Part shown: in pieces, positions 19,346 through 30,798 of the stretch
How positions within the stretch are numbered: position 1 is the stretch's first letter
How the letters are laid out: each line of letters starts with the position of its first letter
The notes under the pieces: model-generated
The model's input: only the letters and a program-made list of their open reading frames with translations
Told to the model about the DNA's origin: nothing
The model's database searches: none
Position numbers and translations under genes: made by a program
Origin: Sabellastarte sp. h YS-2021
Taxonomy: Eukaryota; Annelida; Polychaeta; Sabellida; Sabellidae
Assembly (NCBI GenBank): GCA_964017235.1
Contig: OZ024934.1
Coordinates: 78,210,706 to 78,274,705 of the forward strand
Direction of reading: 5' to 3'
Length of the DNA stretch: 64,000 bases

Positions 19346-19530
19346 ATGAAAAAGATGCCATGACGTCATGATGACGAGACAGGAAATGAAGTACCATGCG
19401 CCACCTAGCGAATGCACACTATGTGACCGGTCCTGCCGGTAGTTTTACAGGATGTCTTTTTCTGACGTTTGGCGGGACCGGTCGCGCCGACCGGTAAAGC
19501 AATTGTCCATTGGGTAAATTAAATTTGCAA
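19346..19530 (+). repeat. right ITR of element C, internally deleted end
   Basis: Starts ATGAAAAAGATGCCATGACG and contains CGCCACCTAGCGAATGC. The end reads TCCATTGGGTAAATTAAATT instead of the longer T/A-rich terminus. Confidence 0.85.
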
Positions 19531-20171
19531 TTTGATAAGGAGCACACGATTCAATTTTGGTTCACCATCTGGATCCAGGTATTTTTTGAAAGGATCTTTA
19601 TCATTGTGTTATAACCGTTTACAGTATAATATATGTGTGTATATACCTCCATATTAAATTGCTTGGCAAAAAAGGGACATTCCTAGTTTTGTCTCTGTAT
19701 ATATCTCAGTTTGAGCTGGATCTTAATAAAATTCAAACTACTATGATCCAGAACCACTAAAAAATATGAGACAGTGGAAGTGAACTGCTTAGTGGAGATT
19801 TGTGCTCTCCAAGTGCTTTTCTAGTTATGTGAAGCGATTATTTTTGGTAGGCATTTTATGTCAACAACCAAGCTACCAAAATTTTTACCAGATTGAAATA
19901 TACTTCATCCTTTAATGTGTTTAACAATATATTGACAAAGTAGCAGAATATGTGAATAATCAATTCTGGCTTGATCACCATTTTGCAGAATGGACAATTA
20001 ATCTACCCAATGAAAATGGGAGCAATTCCCAACACAGATTTCTGTTTCTTAGAGCACAATATTTTTCTATACAACATCTTTGCCTTGGATCTATGCTAAT
20101 AACCCCATTAACCTGTACATTTGAACGCCCAAACAAAATTCACTAGTTTAATTTGATCTCTCTTCCTTCAG
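19531..20171 (+). other. SYCP3 intron sequence upstream of exon
   Basis: AT-rich with no repeat recognised. It ends with a polypyrimidine tract and acceptor (CTCTCTTCCTTCAG) directly before the exon. Confidence 0.6.
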
Positions 20172-20270
20172 AGCTTTTTCCAACAACAGCAGAAGTTATT
20201 CCAGCAGACTCGCGTTGTACAATCACAGAGACTGAAAACCATCAGGCAGTTACATGAACAGTATGCCAAG
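20172..20270 (+). CDS. SYCP3: SYCP3 internal exon (coiled-coil C-terminal region)
   Basis: 33 codons, phase 0 at both ends, with acceptor TTCCTTCAG before and donor AAG-GTTTGT after. The peptide has [20 protein letters not shown] and then [10 protein letters not shown], the signature of the conserved coiled-coil C-terminal (Cor1) region of synaptonemal complex protein 3. SYCP3 forms filamentous bundles on the meiotic chromosome axis, so expression should be germ-line and meiotic. Upstream exons were not found in the window, so the preceding intron either exceeds about 20 kb or the exons are divergent. Identification rests on recalled family sequence. Confidence 0.88.
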
Positions 20271-20696
20271 GTTTGTATTATTTGTAAGCAGCATTCTCAG
20301 TCACACATTCATTTGCTGAATTGTAAACACAGTTCGAGTTTAACGTATGAGGTCACCTTCATGTTTCAACAGCTAAGACTTCACTTAACCCTACATTTCA
20401 ATGTGCTGGGTGCAAACTACTGACTATGACAGAAGTTGGGGGGAAAGTAAAAGCTTTGATAAAGAGCTAATTATTTAAAAACATTGAATGTTAAGGCTGA
20501 AAGGACTACTTTAATTTGCTATTAAGTAAATATTTGAAAACATGCTCTATTAAGGCTGTAACAGTTACTTTAATTTGACTTTGATTTGGTCACTGAGTAA
20601 CTGCTAAGGTCTCTGCCCAGTGCTTTAGTTAACTTATTGTTTCAGCTGTATCCTCAATCTTGCTGATGCCCAAGAAGTAGGAATCCTGGTTTCAGA
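20271..20696 (+). other. native start of the inflated SYCP3 intron
   Basis: 426 bases from the GTTTGT donor to the first DIRS terminus. No repeat or gene recognised. Confidence 0.6.
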
Positions 20697-20730
20697 ACAA
20701 AATTGCAACTTTAATAAGTAAATTAAATTT
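20697..20730 (+). mobile_element. terminal stub of element H, cut off by D/G
   Basis: AATTGCAACTTTAATAAGT and the following AAATTAAATTTTT match the inverted extreme end of a right ITR. The sequence that should follow (ATAAGTTAATACCC) is found at 42993, so D/G landed about 35 bp inside H. Confidence 0.7.
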
Positions 20731-20918
20731 TTATTGCGTTAATACATCCTATCCAATGGACAAATGCTAATCCGGTCGGCGCGGACCGGCCCGCCAAACG
20801 TCAGAAAAAGACGTCCTGTGTCTCCACCGGACAGGCTGGCCCAGTACTGTGCACTCGCCAGGTGGCGTGTCGTACTTCCTTCCTGTCTAGACAGAGTGAC
20901 GTCATGGCATCTTTTTCG
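20731..20918 (+). repeat. left ITR of element D/G
   Basis: GACAAATGCTAATCCGGTCG and CAGTACTGTGCACTCGCCAG recur inverted at 42779-42990. CRE TGACGTCA at 20897-20904; an E2F-like TTTGGCGC follows at 20919-20926. Confidence 0.88.
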
Positions 20919-21032
20919 TTTGGCGCGAGATCTGTGCAAGCGAATTATTTCAGTGTTTGAAATTCTTTGGAAATACTCTGTTATTTTGTTGTTTGGTTAT
21001 ACCAAAGTGATATGTAGGATATATAGCTCAGA

Positions 21033-23332
21033 ATGTCTTCCCCGGGTCAAAGAAGAGGGGCTTGTGGCCATGCTATGGCGATTTTTGACCAACATTCCTA
21101 CTGTGCGCGTTGTCGCGAGAAGAACAAAGGCAAGGACCCTTGTGTGGAGAGTAAAGACACTACTTCCTGTAAGTTTTGTTCAGCTTTTACTCCAGAACAG
21201 TTAGCCTAGATTTCGACTCCCTCTTATAAGATAAAAAAGGAGAAGCGTGAGGCAAGGAAGTCTGTTACGGCCACCCCCACGAAGGAATCTTCTGAACTTG
21301 TCGACCCTGCATCTGTGTCTGTCATTGGGGTTGTTGGCCAGGAAGTTTCTACACAGCAATCTGATCCTGTTAAATCTCCACCTTCTTCCTCTATGCCTCC
21401 AGAGAAAAGGGCTGAGAAAGAAAAGGTCTCTTCAAAACCCAAGAAATTGTCGGACTCATCTTCGACTGACGCTAAGATAGCAGATCTGGACAGTAAGTGG
21501 TCCGAACGCTTTAACAGGTTAGAGGCACTTCTGCTTTCTAAGAGTTTCCAACCGACCTTTTCTTCAGAAGTTAAGCTAACACCATCTCACTCTCCACCGA
21601 CAAACATACCCAGGGACTCTGAGCCATTTTTTCAACCTATAGGACGCACTGGCAAAGCCTTCTCTGCAGATACGCATCAGGCAGCCAGCCAGCCAGAGTC
21701 GGACTCTCAGTCTGTCACTACAGAGCGCACTGGCAAGGGTTCCTCTGCTTCACTGCATCAACCGGCCAGCCAGCTCACATCCGACATGCAGGAAATTCCA
21801 TCAGTTTCTTCAAAGCGCACTGGCAAGGGTTTCTCTGCCTCACAGCATCAACCGGCCAGCCAGCTTGTCACCGACCGACCTTCGTCAAGATCTCCTCACA
21901 GGCACACTGGTTTGGACTCTGACAAGGGTTCCTCTGCTTCACAGCACCAACCCACCGACCAGCCAGCCACCGGACGGGACCGTCCTTCTGGGCATACTAG
22001 TACCGACCCTCATCCCAGACATAAATCTACCGGAAGGTCTCACAGCAAGCAGCATTCCGACCGACCAGTGTCAGCTACTGTCACCGACACCGGCTCTCCT
22101 ATTCATAGGCACTGGAAGGACAGTGTTTCTAGTGATAACTCTGGGTCTGTGAGTGACTTGTCGGATAGACCAACAGTCGACCTTTACACTGAGGAAGGAG
22201 AACTATCTGACGATCCGGATTTGACTACCGAACCTGAACTTATACCCTCCGAAGAGCAAATGTATAGAGAAACTATGAAGGGTATCTGGGAGTATATGGG
22301 CTGGTCCGACATCCCTGAACAGGACAGTGCTAACACTGCTTCGGACGACAATCCGTTTTCTGGGCCCAAAGCTGTGACACCAGGCAAAGTATCCATCCAG
22401 ATGCCGACTGAAGATTGGCTTTGCAAGAAGATAGGAAAGTTGAACTTAACTCTGGTTGAGGGCTATCCCTGCCGTAGTTCTGAGGCCGGTGGCCTGTTGA
22501 TGGATCAGTTTCTGAGGACAGCGAAGTCGCAATCCAGATGGTACGGTCTTGCCACCGACCACAAAGCTGACCCTGCTGCTGTCTCAGGCTGGAGCATGGA
22601 ATCTTCAAAGCTTAATAGTTGTTTCAGTCGGATATCCCGTCAGTCCGGGTTGACTTCTACCCCACCTGCCTCTAGACGTATCTCCCAGGAATCCTTGAGA
22701 AGGTGGGAGAAATCAGCAAGAGAGGCGTTGGTCATATGTAATCAGGCCGCTACTTTCAATCGGTGCCTGTTTCGTGTACAGAAGGACATGCAGAACCAAC
22801 TCAGAAATCTCAGGTCGGACTGCAAGGGTAAAGGTTCCTCAAAGAGTTCAAACACCATGGACGAACTTAAATATCTCATGGACTTTAACTCTAGCATAAC
22901 ACAAGCTGCTGCCAAGACCATGGAGCACATGAGTGAATTCGTCTTTATCTCAATGGGGAACCTGACTTTGGCTAGGCGGGATGCATACCTCACCCATGTG
23001 AAGTCAGGGATTAAACCGGACACTATAGCCGCTTTGAGAACAGCTCCCCTTCATATCCCCACCCTCTTCCCTGATTCAGTTATTAAGAGGGCTGAGGAGG
23101 ATATCTCTCACTTCGAGTCACGAGGGCAGTCCAGTAGTTCCCGTAGTAAAGCCCGGTTCCATCCATACGACCGACCTGACAAGAAATCAGACAGGCATCA
23201 GGATAAGAAAGGGGATAAACCGGCATGGAAGAGCATAGGAAAGGGTCGGTACAGGAAAGTTTGAGGAAACCCAGAGGGAAGGCCTCTAACTACTCTTCCC
23301 GACCAGCCAAGGGCCAGCAGCCATACAAATGA
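21033..23332 (+). pseudogene. gag pseudogene (element D/G)
   Basis: ATG 21033 gives SSPGQRRGACGHAMAIFD and CARCREKN. TAG at 21207-21209 breaks TPEQLA-IST, and the frame then stays open from 21210 to TGA 23262-23264. A one-step frame change near 23250 leads to the true end TGA 23330-23332. The linker (about 21640-21990) holds a degenerate repeat of RTGKGFSASQHQPASQL in about four copies, not seen in B, E or F. The core YRETMKGIWEYMGW is near 22265, RRWEKSARE near 22700. Confidence 0.85.
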
Positions 23333-23338
23333 CAATCA
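23330..23338 (+). promoter_or_regulatory. gag stop with UGA-CAA-UCA context (D/G)
   Basis: TGA then CAATCA, as in B. The Cys-rich frame appears at 23431-23625 (CNSCTYC, CERCFLCHSVVLCPFC, CRKCC); an indel before 23405 has shifted its register relative to the stop. Confidence 0.5.
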
Positions 23339-25491
23339 CTGTGTAACTCAGTTTCAGACAGGGCTGCTGGCCGGGAGCACCTCCAGGGAAAAGACAATAG
23401 ACACTTGTTTTCTTGGCAATGTACACTTAAATGTGTAACTCCTGTACCTACTGTGCCCGGGCATTCGCAAAGGAAAGATCTAAGTCCCGGGCCAGTAGAT
23501 TGTTATGTGCAAAGGTTTCACTCATTAAAATATGTGAAAGGTGCTTCTTGTGTCACTCAGTTGTCTTGTGTCCCTTCTGTAACAAGTGCAGGAAATGTTG
23601 TCTCAAATCTTCCTGTAGGGGCTAGACTTCAAAACTTTTGGCAGGCTTGGCTGGATCTGGGTTCCGGTCCAAATCTTGAAAGAGGGCTACACCCTCCCCT
23701 TTCGGATCTGACCGAAGCTTACAAGGTATCCCACGGTCGTAAGCTGTTATGTCAATCCTCGCAGGAACAGCTACCTGTTAGAGGCATTACATCAGCTTAT
23801 AGACAAACATGCTGTAGAGCTAGTAAGAAATCAAACTTCCTTGGGGTTTTTCAACCGTCTTTTTCTGGTTCCCAAACCCAACAACAAGTGGAGACCCATA
23901 CTGGACCTCAGCAATCTAAATCTATTCTTCAAGGTCGGAAAATTCAAAATGGAGACCCCCGAAACCATCAGGACATCCCTCCAACAAGGGGAGTGGGTCA
24001 CATCCATAGATTTCAAAGACACCTACTTCCACATACCTATACAGGAGCAGTCCAGAAAATATCTCAGGTTCCATGTTCAGGGTCGGACTTACCAATTCAA
24101 AGCACTGCCTTTCGGTCTGTCCACGGCACCCTTGGAGTTCACTGTGGTAGCAAAAGAGGTGAAACTGATGGCCACTTAGAGGGGTATAAGAATCCACCAG
24201 TACCTAGACGACTGGTTAGTGAGGGCCAGATCCCACCAGGTTTGTCTCCAGCATACTCCAGCTAGTAGAAATATGTCAAAGGCTCGGTTGGCTGGTGAAC
24301 CTGGAAAAATCAGAACTGGAGCCCAAACAAGTCTTCGATTTCGTCGGCTACCAGTTCGACCTCCAGTCCGGTCGTGTCCGACCGACACCAGACCGGTGGC
24401 AGAACCTTCAGGACAAAATAAGGGATCTTCTGTTGCTACCGGCCTGTCCGGTCCGGCAATTCATGTCTCTGATAGGGTTGTTGACTGCCACAGAGAAACA
24501 AGTCCACTTAGGGCGACTTCACATGAGGCCCATACAGTGGCATCTCAAAAACAACTGGAGGGTACCCGAATCTTTAGAAAAGGTGATTCTGGTCCCCAGG
24601 ACCTTACATCCCCATTTACAATGGTGGCTACAGGAGGAAAACGTCCTTACAGGCCAACCACTACACCCTATAAAACATGCTCTGCGAATCTTTACAGACG
24701 CATCAAAAGAAGGGTGGGGCGCTCACTTAAACGAGCACACTGCCAGAGGTTCCTGGTCGGTTCCGGAAAGCAAACTGCACATAAACTTTTTGGAACTAAA
24801 AGCAGTATTTCTAGCCCTAAAGAGTTCCAAGACATTTGTGCCGGACAGATAGTTCTAGTAGCAACGGACAACACCACAGTTGTGTCCTACATAAACAAGG
24901 AGGGAGGCATGAGGTCGGGCCCTCTGTGTGCCTTGCTGTGGAGGATCTTGACCTGGTGTACTCGGCGTCAAGTAACCCTAAAAGCCCGTCATATCCCAGG
25001 CCAACTAAATGTAATAGCGGACAAGTTATCCCGGCTGGGTCAGATCGTTCAGACAGAATGGTCTCTCCTTCCGGAGGTCTTCCAGACCGTATGTCACAAA
25101 TGGCACCGACCTCAGATAGACCTTTTCGCGACAAGATTCAACCACAAACTGCCTCGGTTTGTCTCTCCAGTACCGGACCCCATGGCTGTAGCAGTGGATG
25201 CACTAACTCTACCATGGGAAGATCTGGATGCATACGCCTTCCCACCGACCGCCATCTTGGGCAAAGTGGTGTAGAAGCTGCAGGACTCCCCTTGCAAGAG
25301 AATCATACTGATTGCTGGGGTGGCCCAACATGCCTTGGTTTTGGGACTTAGTGACCATGTCCAGTCAGGTCCCCGTCAGTCTGCCCAACCTGCCCAATCT
25401 GTTGACACAACCCTTCAGTCAGGTTCCACACAGAAACCTTACAAGCCTGAATCTCCATGCATGGCTCCTCGAACCACAGCAATTAAAGAAC
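23333..25491 (+). pseudogene. RT / RNase H pseudogene (element D/G)
   Basis: RT motifs in three successive frames: LQNFWQ near 23630; then FFNRLFLVPKPNNKWRPILD at 23844 and FKDTYFHIPI; TAG at 24177-24179 stops VKLMAT; YLDDWL near 24200; QVFDFVGYQFDL at 24330. RNase H FTDASKEGWGAHL near 24690, ATDNTTVVSYI near 24860, HIPGQLNVIADKLSRL near 24990. The post-RNase H block (DLFATRFN, AFPP) ends near 25330. The sequence breaks at the start of YR. Confidence 0.85.
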
Positions 25492-25597
25492 TAGAGGAAT
25501 GCTTTTGCTAACAATAGCGAAGCGTCCCTTAAAGTTTAAAATGCTTTGTGGTTTTAATAAGCATGCTGTAAAGCTAAGAATGCACAAAGCTGCACCG

Positions 25598-26018
25598 TAT
25601 GCTTTCCCAATACCTCTTAATACATTCTGAAGCTATAAAAGCAACGATAAAGGAGATATAAGGCCAAAACTCCAAAGCAGCTATTTATGGCCCCAGTTTG
25701 GCCCATAAGGGAGGGTCGGGGGGTAAAAGTGACCGGCTATTTAGACTCTCCACATATGCTTTCCCAATACCTCTTAATACATTCTGAAGGTCTAAAAGCA
25801 ACAATAAAGGAGATATAAGGCAAAACTCCAAAGCAACTATTTTATGACCCCAGTTTGACCCATAAAGGGGGGTCGGGGGATAAAACTGACCGGCTATTTA
25901 GATTCTCCACATATGCTTTCCCAATACCTCTTAATACATTCTGAAGCTGTAAAAGCAACAATAAAGGAGATATAAGGCAAAAACTCCAAAGCAGCTATTT
26001 ATGACCCCAGTTTGGCTC
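25598..26018 (+). repeat. 157-bp satellite, block 1
   Basis: Monomers start TATGCTTTCCCAATACCTC at about 25598, 25755 and 25912 (157-bp steps) and contain CATTCTGAAGCTATAAAAGC and AGATATAAGGC. The third is cut by a gag fragment at 26019. Confidence 0.85.
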
Positions 26019-26690
26019 ATTGGGGATGACCCTTGTGTTAAAGACAAACAATGTAGTGTGTGTGATTCATTTTCGGATGAACAGAAGGAACTAATTTCTA
26101 CCCCTTCTTATAGGATCAGAAAAGACAGGAAAGCAGGTATTTTAGTTTCCCCCAAGGAAGTGGAGGTTATTGCTCCAGTGGATTCTTCTGCCACTGCTGA
26201 ACCAACTTTCTCTGCCCCGCCTCAAGGACCTTCTCAGCCTTCTACTTCTAATTTTGTTACTGCAGAACAATTCTCCTTAATGAATGATAAATGGGCTGAA
26301 CAATTTGCACGTTTTGAGGCCTTATTAAGCAGGGGCAATGTCTTCTCCACCCCCAAAGCTGCGGTGAATCCTGCAAGTTCTAAAGTGATTGTCTCTGATT
26401 CTCCATTCATCGCTCCGGCCCACCGGTCCGGTGGAGACCCGGGCAGTGCAGGAAGCTGTTACTAAAGTTAAGAAATCCAAAGACAAGAAACAGAAAAAAC
26501 CGGTCCAGTCTGATAAACCGGTTCATGTTGATAAACCGGTCCCTGCTGTGAGCTCCTCCGGTCCGGAGGGTGTAGGGCAGGTTCCGGTACACAGGAAAGT
26601 TGTTCCACCGGCTTCGTCAGTCTGTCCCACCGGAAGATCTTCAAGCCGATCCTCTTGGTGATAGTGCTGTGACTAAACCTTCATCTTCAA
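26019..26690 (+). pseudogene. gag 5' fragment, tandem unit 1
   Basis: Starts at GDDPCVKDKQ of the finger and runs to the linker near TCTTCAATCATG, with a frameshift near 26440 shared by units 2 and 3. A satellite follows at once. Confidence 0.8.
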
Positions 26691-27117
26691 TCATGAAGAA
26701 AACTGACCGGCTATTTAGATTCTCCACATATGCTTTCCCAATACCTCTTAATACATTCTGAAGCTATAAAAGCAACGATAAAGGAGATATAAGGCCAAAA
26801 CTCCAAAGCAGCTATTTATGGCCCCAGTTTGGCCCATAAGGGAGGGTCAGGGGGTAAAAGTGACTCTCCACATATGCTTTCCCAATACCTCTTAATACAT
26901 TCTGAAGCTATAAAAGCAACAATAAAGGAGATATAAGGCAAAACTCCAAAGCAACTATTTTATGACCCCAGTTTGACCCATAAGGGGGGTTGGGGGATAA
27001 AACTGACCGGCTATTTAGATTTTCCACATATGCTTTCCCAATACCTCTTAATACATTCTGAAGCTATAAAAGCAACGATAAAGGAGATATAAGGCAAAAA
27101 CTCCAAAGCAGCTATTT
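26691..27117 (+). repeat. 157-bp satellite, block 2
   Basis: Three monomers (starts about 26728, 26873, 27028), the second junction shortened. The last passes into a DIRS left end at GCAGCTATTTTATTGCG. Confidence 0.85.
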
Positions 27118-27322
27118 TATTGCGTTAATACATCTTACCTAGTGGACAGATGCATTTGTCCTGCCGGTGTACTGCGCATGCTCGCGCATGCGCTCTTCTT
27201 CTTTTTGTTTGGCGCGTCCATATTGTAAACGCTTGAAGTTTAAGAGCAACTTTTTGATATTTTACTAGTGTTATACTGGATATTTAGTTGAAGTTGTTTG
27301 GTAGTGTTACTCTTCTAATATC

Positions 27323-28100
27323 ATGGATTCACCAGGAGAAAAGAAAGGACAAAGGCGGGGGTCATGTGGCCACATAATGGCCGCCTTTGATTTACACAAG
27401 AAATGCGCGCGCTGTCGCCATAAAGGCATTGGGGATGACCCTTGTGTTAAAGACAAACAATGTAGTGTGTGCGATTCATTTTCGGATGAACAGAAGGAAC
27501 TAATTTCTACCCCTTCTTATAGGATCAGAAAAGACAGGAAAGCAGGTATTTTAGTTTCCCCCAAGGAAGTGGAGGTTATTGCTCCAGTGGATTCTTCTGC
27601 CACTGCTGAACCAACTTTCTCTGCCCCGCCTCAAGGACCTTCTCAGCCTTCTACTTCTAATTTTGTTACTGCAGAACAATTCTCCTTAATGAATGATAAA
27701 TGGGCTGAACAATTTGCACGTTTTGAGGCCTTATTAAGCAGGGGCAATGTCTTCTCCACCCCCAAAGCTGCGGTGAATCCTGCAAGTTCTAAAGTGATTG
27801 TCTCTGATTCTCCATTCATCGCTCCGGCCCACCGGTCCGGTGGAGACCCGGGCAGTGCAGGAAGCTGTTACTAAAGTTAAGAAATCCAAAGACAAGAAAC
27901 AGAAAAAACCGGTCCAGTCTGATAAACCGGTTCATGTTGATAAACCGGTCCCTGCTGTGAGCTCCTCCGGTCCGGAGGGTGTAGGGCAGGTTCCGGTACA
28001 CAGGAAAGTTGTTCCACCGGCTTCGTCAGTCTGTCCCACCGGAAGATCTTCAAGCCGATCCACTTGGTGATAGTGCTGTGACTAAACCTTCATCTTCAAT
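27323..28100 (+). pseudogene. gag 5' fragment, tandem unit 2
   Basis: ATG 27323 gives DSPGEKKGQRRGSCGHIMAA and the CARCRHKG finger. The frame changes near 27850 and the sequence ends at TCAATCATG, joined to satellite. It lacks the core and RG tail. Confidence 0.8.
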
Positions 28101-28539
28101 CATGAAGAAAACTGACCGGCTATTTAGATTCTCCACATATGCTTTCCCAATACCTCTTAATACATTCTGAAGCTATAAAAGCAACGATAAAGGAGATATA
28201 AGGCCAAAACTCCAAAGCAGCTATTTATGGCCCCAGTTTGGCCCATAAGGGAGGGTCGGGGGGTAAAAGTGACCGGCTATTTAGACTCTCCACATATGCT
28301 TTCCCAATACCTCTTAATACATTCTGAAGCTATAAAAGCAACAATAAAGGAGATATAAGGCAAAACTCCAAAGCAACTATTTTATGACCCCAGTTTGACC
28401 CATAAGGGGGGTTGGGGGATAAAACTGACCGGCTATTTAGATTTTCCACATATGCTTTCCCAATACCTCTTAATACATTCTGAAGCTATAAAAGCAACGA
28501 TAAAGGAGATATAAGGCAAAAACTCCAAAGCAGCTATTT
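28101..28539 (+). repeat. 157-bp satellite, block 3
   Basis: Monomer starts at about 28138, 28295 and 28451. Element E's left end follows at GCAGCTATTTTATTGCG. Confidence 0.85.
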
Positions 28540-28744
28540 TATTGCGTTAATACATCTTACCTAGTGGACAGATGCATTTGTCCTGCCGGTGTACTGCGCA
28601 TGCTCGCGCATGCGCTCTTCTTCTTTTTGTTTGGCGCGTCCATATTGTAAACGCTTGAAGTTTAAGAGCAACTTTTTTATTTTTTACAAGTGTTATACTG
28701 GATATTTAGTTGAAGTTGTTTGGTAGTGTTACTCTTCTAATATC

Positions 28745-30792
28745 ATGGATTCACCAGGAGAAAAGAAAGGACAAAGGCGGGGGTCATGTGGCCACATAAT
28801 GGCCGCCTTTGATTTACACAAGAAATGCGCGCGCTGTCGCCATAAAGGCATTGGGGATGACCCTTGTGTTAAAGACAAACAATGTAGTGTGTGCGATTCA
28901 TTTTCGGATGAACAGAAGGAACTAATTTCTACCCCTTCTTATAGGATCAGAAAAGACAGGAAAGCAGGTGTTTTAGTTTCCCCCCAAGGAAGTGGAGGTT
29001 ATTGCTCCAGTGGATTCTTCTGCCACTGCTGAACCAACTTTCTCTGCCCCGCCCCAAGGACCTTCTCAGCCTTCTACTTCTAATTTTGTTACTGCAGAAC
29101 AATTCTCCTTAATGAATGATAAATGGGCTGAACAATTTGCACGTTTTGAGGCCTTATTAAGCAGGGGCAATGTCTTCTCCACCCCCAAAGCTGCAGTGAA
29201 TCCTGCAAGTTCTAAAGTGATTGTCTCTGATTCTCCATTCATCGCTCCGGCCCACCGGTCCGGTGGAGACCCCGGCAGTGCAGGAAGCTGTTACTAAAGT
29301 TAAGAAATCCAAAGACAAGAAACAGAAAAAACCAGTCCAGTCTGATAAACCGGTTCATGTTGATAAACTGGTCCCTGCTGTGAGCTCCTCCGGTCCGGAG
29401 GGTGTAGGGCAGGTTCCGGTACACAAGAAAGTTGTTCCACCATCAGTCTCTGTCCCACCGGAAGATCTTCAAGCCGGTCCTCTTGGTGATAGTGCTGTGA
29501 CTAAACCTTCATCTTCAATCATGGCAGAGTCCTTCACCAGTACCTTCAATCTACCACCGGAACCGGATGAAATAGACTTTGATGACCCTCTTGCCAGTTC
29601 GGATGTCTCAACAGATCATTCTGACTATGATGAAAGCGAAATATCTTCAGATACTGTGGAACGTTCTGATCAAACAGAAGAAATGAACTATAGGGAAACT
29701 GTGAGATCCATCCGGTCATTCATGGGCTGGACGCACATACCTGATTTTGAGAGTGATTTGAATGAACCCGATAAGTCAAATAACCCATGGAAGGGTAAGA
29801 ACCCCAAAAGGCCAGCTCGTATCTCCGTGGACATGCCTCCAGATGACTGGCTTTGCCGAAAATTAGAAAGACTTAACACTGTTGTTGCTGAAGGATATCC
29901 TTCCAGGGCACAAGATTCAGCAGGACTAAAAAGAGATCAATTCATTAAAGTACCGAAGTGACAGGCCAGGTGGTATCAAATGTATACCATCAAACAGGAT
30001 GGTCCTCACCAGCCCGGAAAGAAACTTTTCAGTTGGCATAACACAGAAGCAAAGTTAAACTCTCAATTCCCGAGAATTACTAAGGCTTCGGCCTATCCTG
30101 CTGCTGGACCGCCTTCTAGGCCAATATCACAGGAATACCTGAGGAGGTGGGAAAAGTGCGCTAGGGAGAACTCCTATATCATCAACAGCGCAGCTGGCTT
30201 CAACAGGTGCACTAGCAAACTGCAGGAGAAAATGTCTAGGAATGTGGCCATGTTGTACTCACGTTTCAGTAAGGGCAAGGCCCCTAAGGAAGTTACCAGT
30301 GCCCTGAACGATTTGAAGGACTTGATGGCATTTCATCAAAACGTCTCGGTTTCTATGGGGACTGCTTTGCAACATTTAGCGGACAGTTTATTTGTTCAAT
30401 TGTCCAACCTCATTTTGATTCGCCGTGATGCTGATCTCGAGCACGTTAAGCCAGGCATCAAGCAAGACACATGATTACACCTCAGGAATGCCCCTATGTT
30501 TGGCTACGGCCTCTTCCCCGACGCAGTCCTTGCGACTGCAGAACAGGACATCATTAAACATGAGGCTACCGGCACTGCTCTGAGACCCAGACCGGGTGCT
30601 TCACAGCAGGCCGGTTGGAGGACAGCCAACAGGTATCGTCCTTATGACAGGAAAGATAACAGGTCTACTGCTATGGACCAAGAGCACCAGCCATGGCGTC
30701 AGTTTAGCAGGTCTAGAGGCAGAGGACATGGACGGGGTAGAGGCGCAAATCCTCGTTTCTCTCGTTCAAAAGGTTACAAGTCCTATAAATGA
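28745..30792 (+). pseudogene. gag pseudogene (element E)
   Basis: ATG 28745, finger C..CARCRHKG..DPC..C..C. An extra C in the run near 28985 and the old frameshift near 29280 break it. TGA at 29959-29961 replaces Ser in PKSQARWY, and TGA 30472-30474 follows QDT. Core YRETVRSIRSFMGW near 29690, RRWEKCARE near 30145, RG-rich end near 30705-30760. Confidence 0.85.
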
Positions 30793-30798
30793 CAATTA
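30790..30798 (+). promoter_or_regulatory. gag stop with UGA-CAA-UUA context (E)
   Basis: TGA then CAATTA. The gag frame continues without a stop for 204 codons and encodes the Cys module (SCCKSCSIC, CQRCFSCKSLSFC, KCPQCCHRAGC). Confidence 0.6.

Larger units (their letters stand above)
12974..19530 (+). mobile_element. DIRS-like element C, decayed, full length
   Basis: About 6.6 kb. Starts ATTTTATTGCGTTAATAC and ends AAATTTGCAA. All modules are present, but gag, RT and YR carry frameshifts and stops. A 148-bp MITE sits in gag, and a 3' gag segment is copied into the 5' end of gag. The right terminus lacks about 30 bp between GGGTA and AATTAAATTTGC. Confidence 0.9.
20731..25491 (+). mobile_element. 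DIRS-like element D/G, 5' part
   Basis: Left ITR, gag and RT/RNase H, up to ATTAAAGAAC at 25482-25491 (codons for IKE). The element resumes at 41302 with AAGGCTTCTC, completing IKEQGF as in other copies. The left ITR pairs specifically with the right ITR at 42779-42990, so the two parts are one element of about 6.45 kb split by a 15.8-kb insertion. Confidence 0.88.
27118..28539 (+). repeat. 1.42-kb tandem unit 2: left ITR, gag start, satellite
   Basis: A left ITR (E2F-like TTTGGCGC 27208-27215), a gag start and satellite block 3, followed by the same series at 28540. Corresponding points are 1,422 bp apart between units 2 and 3 (27323 and 28745) and about 1,409 bp between units 1 and 2. Sequence is nearly identical, so the amplification is recent or an assembly effect. 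Confidence 0.85.
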
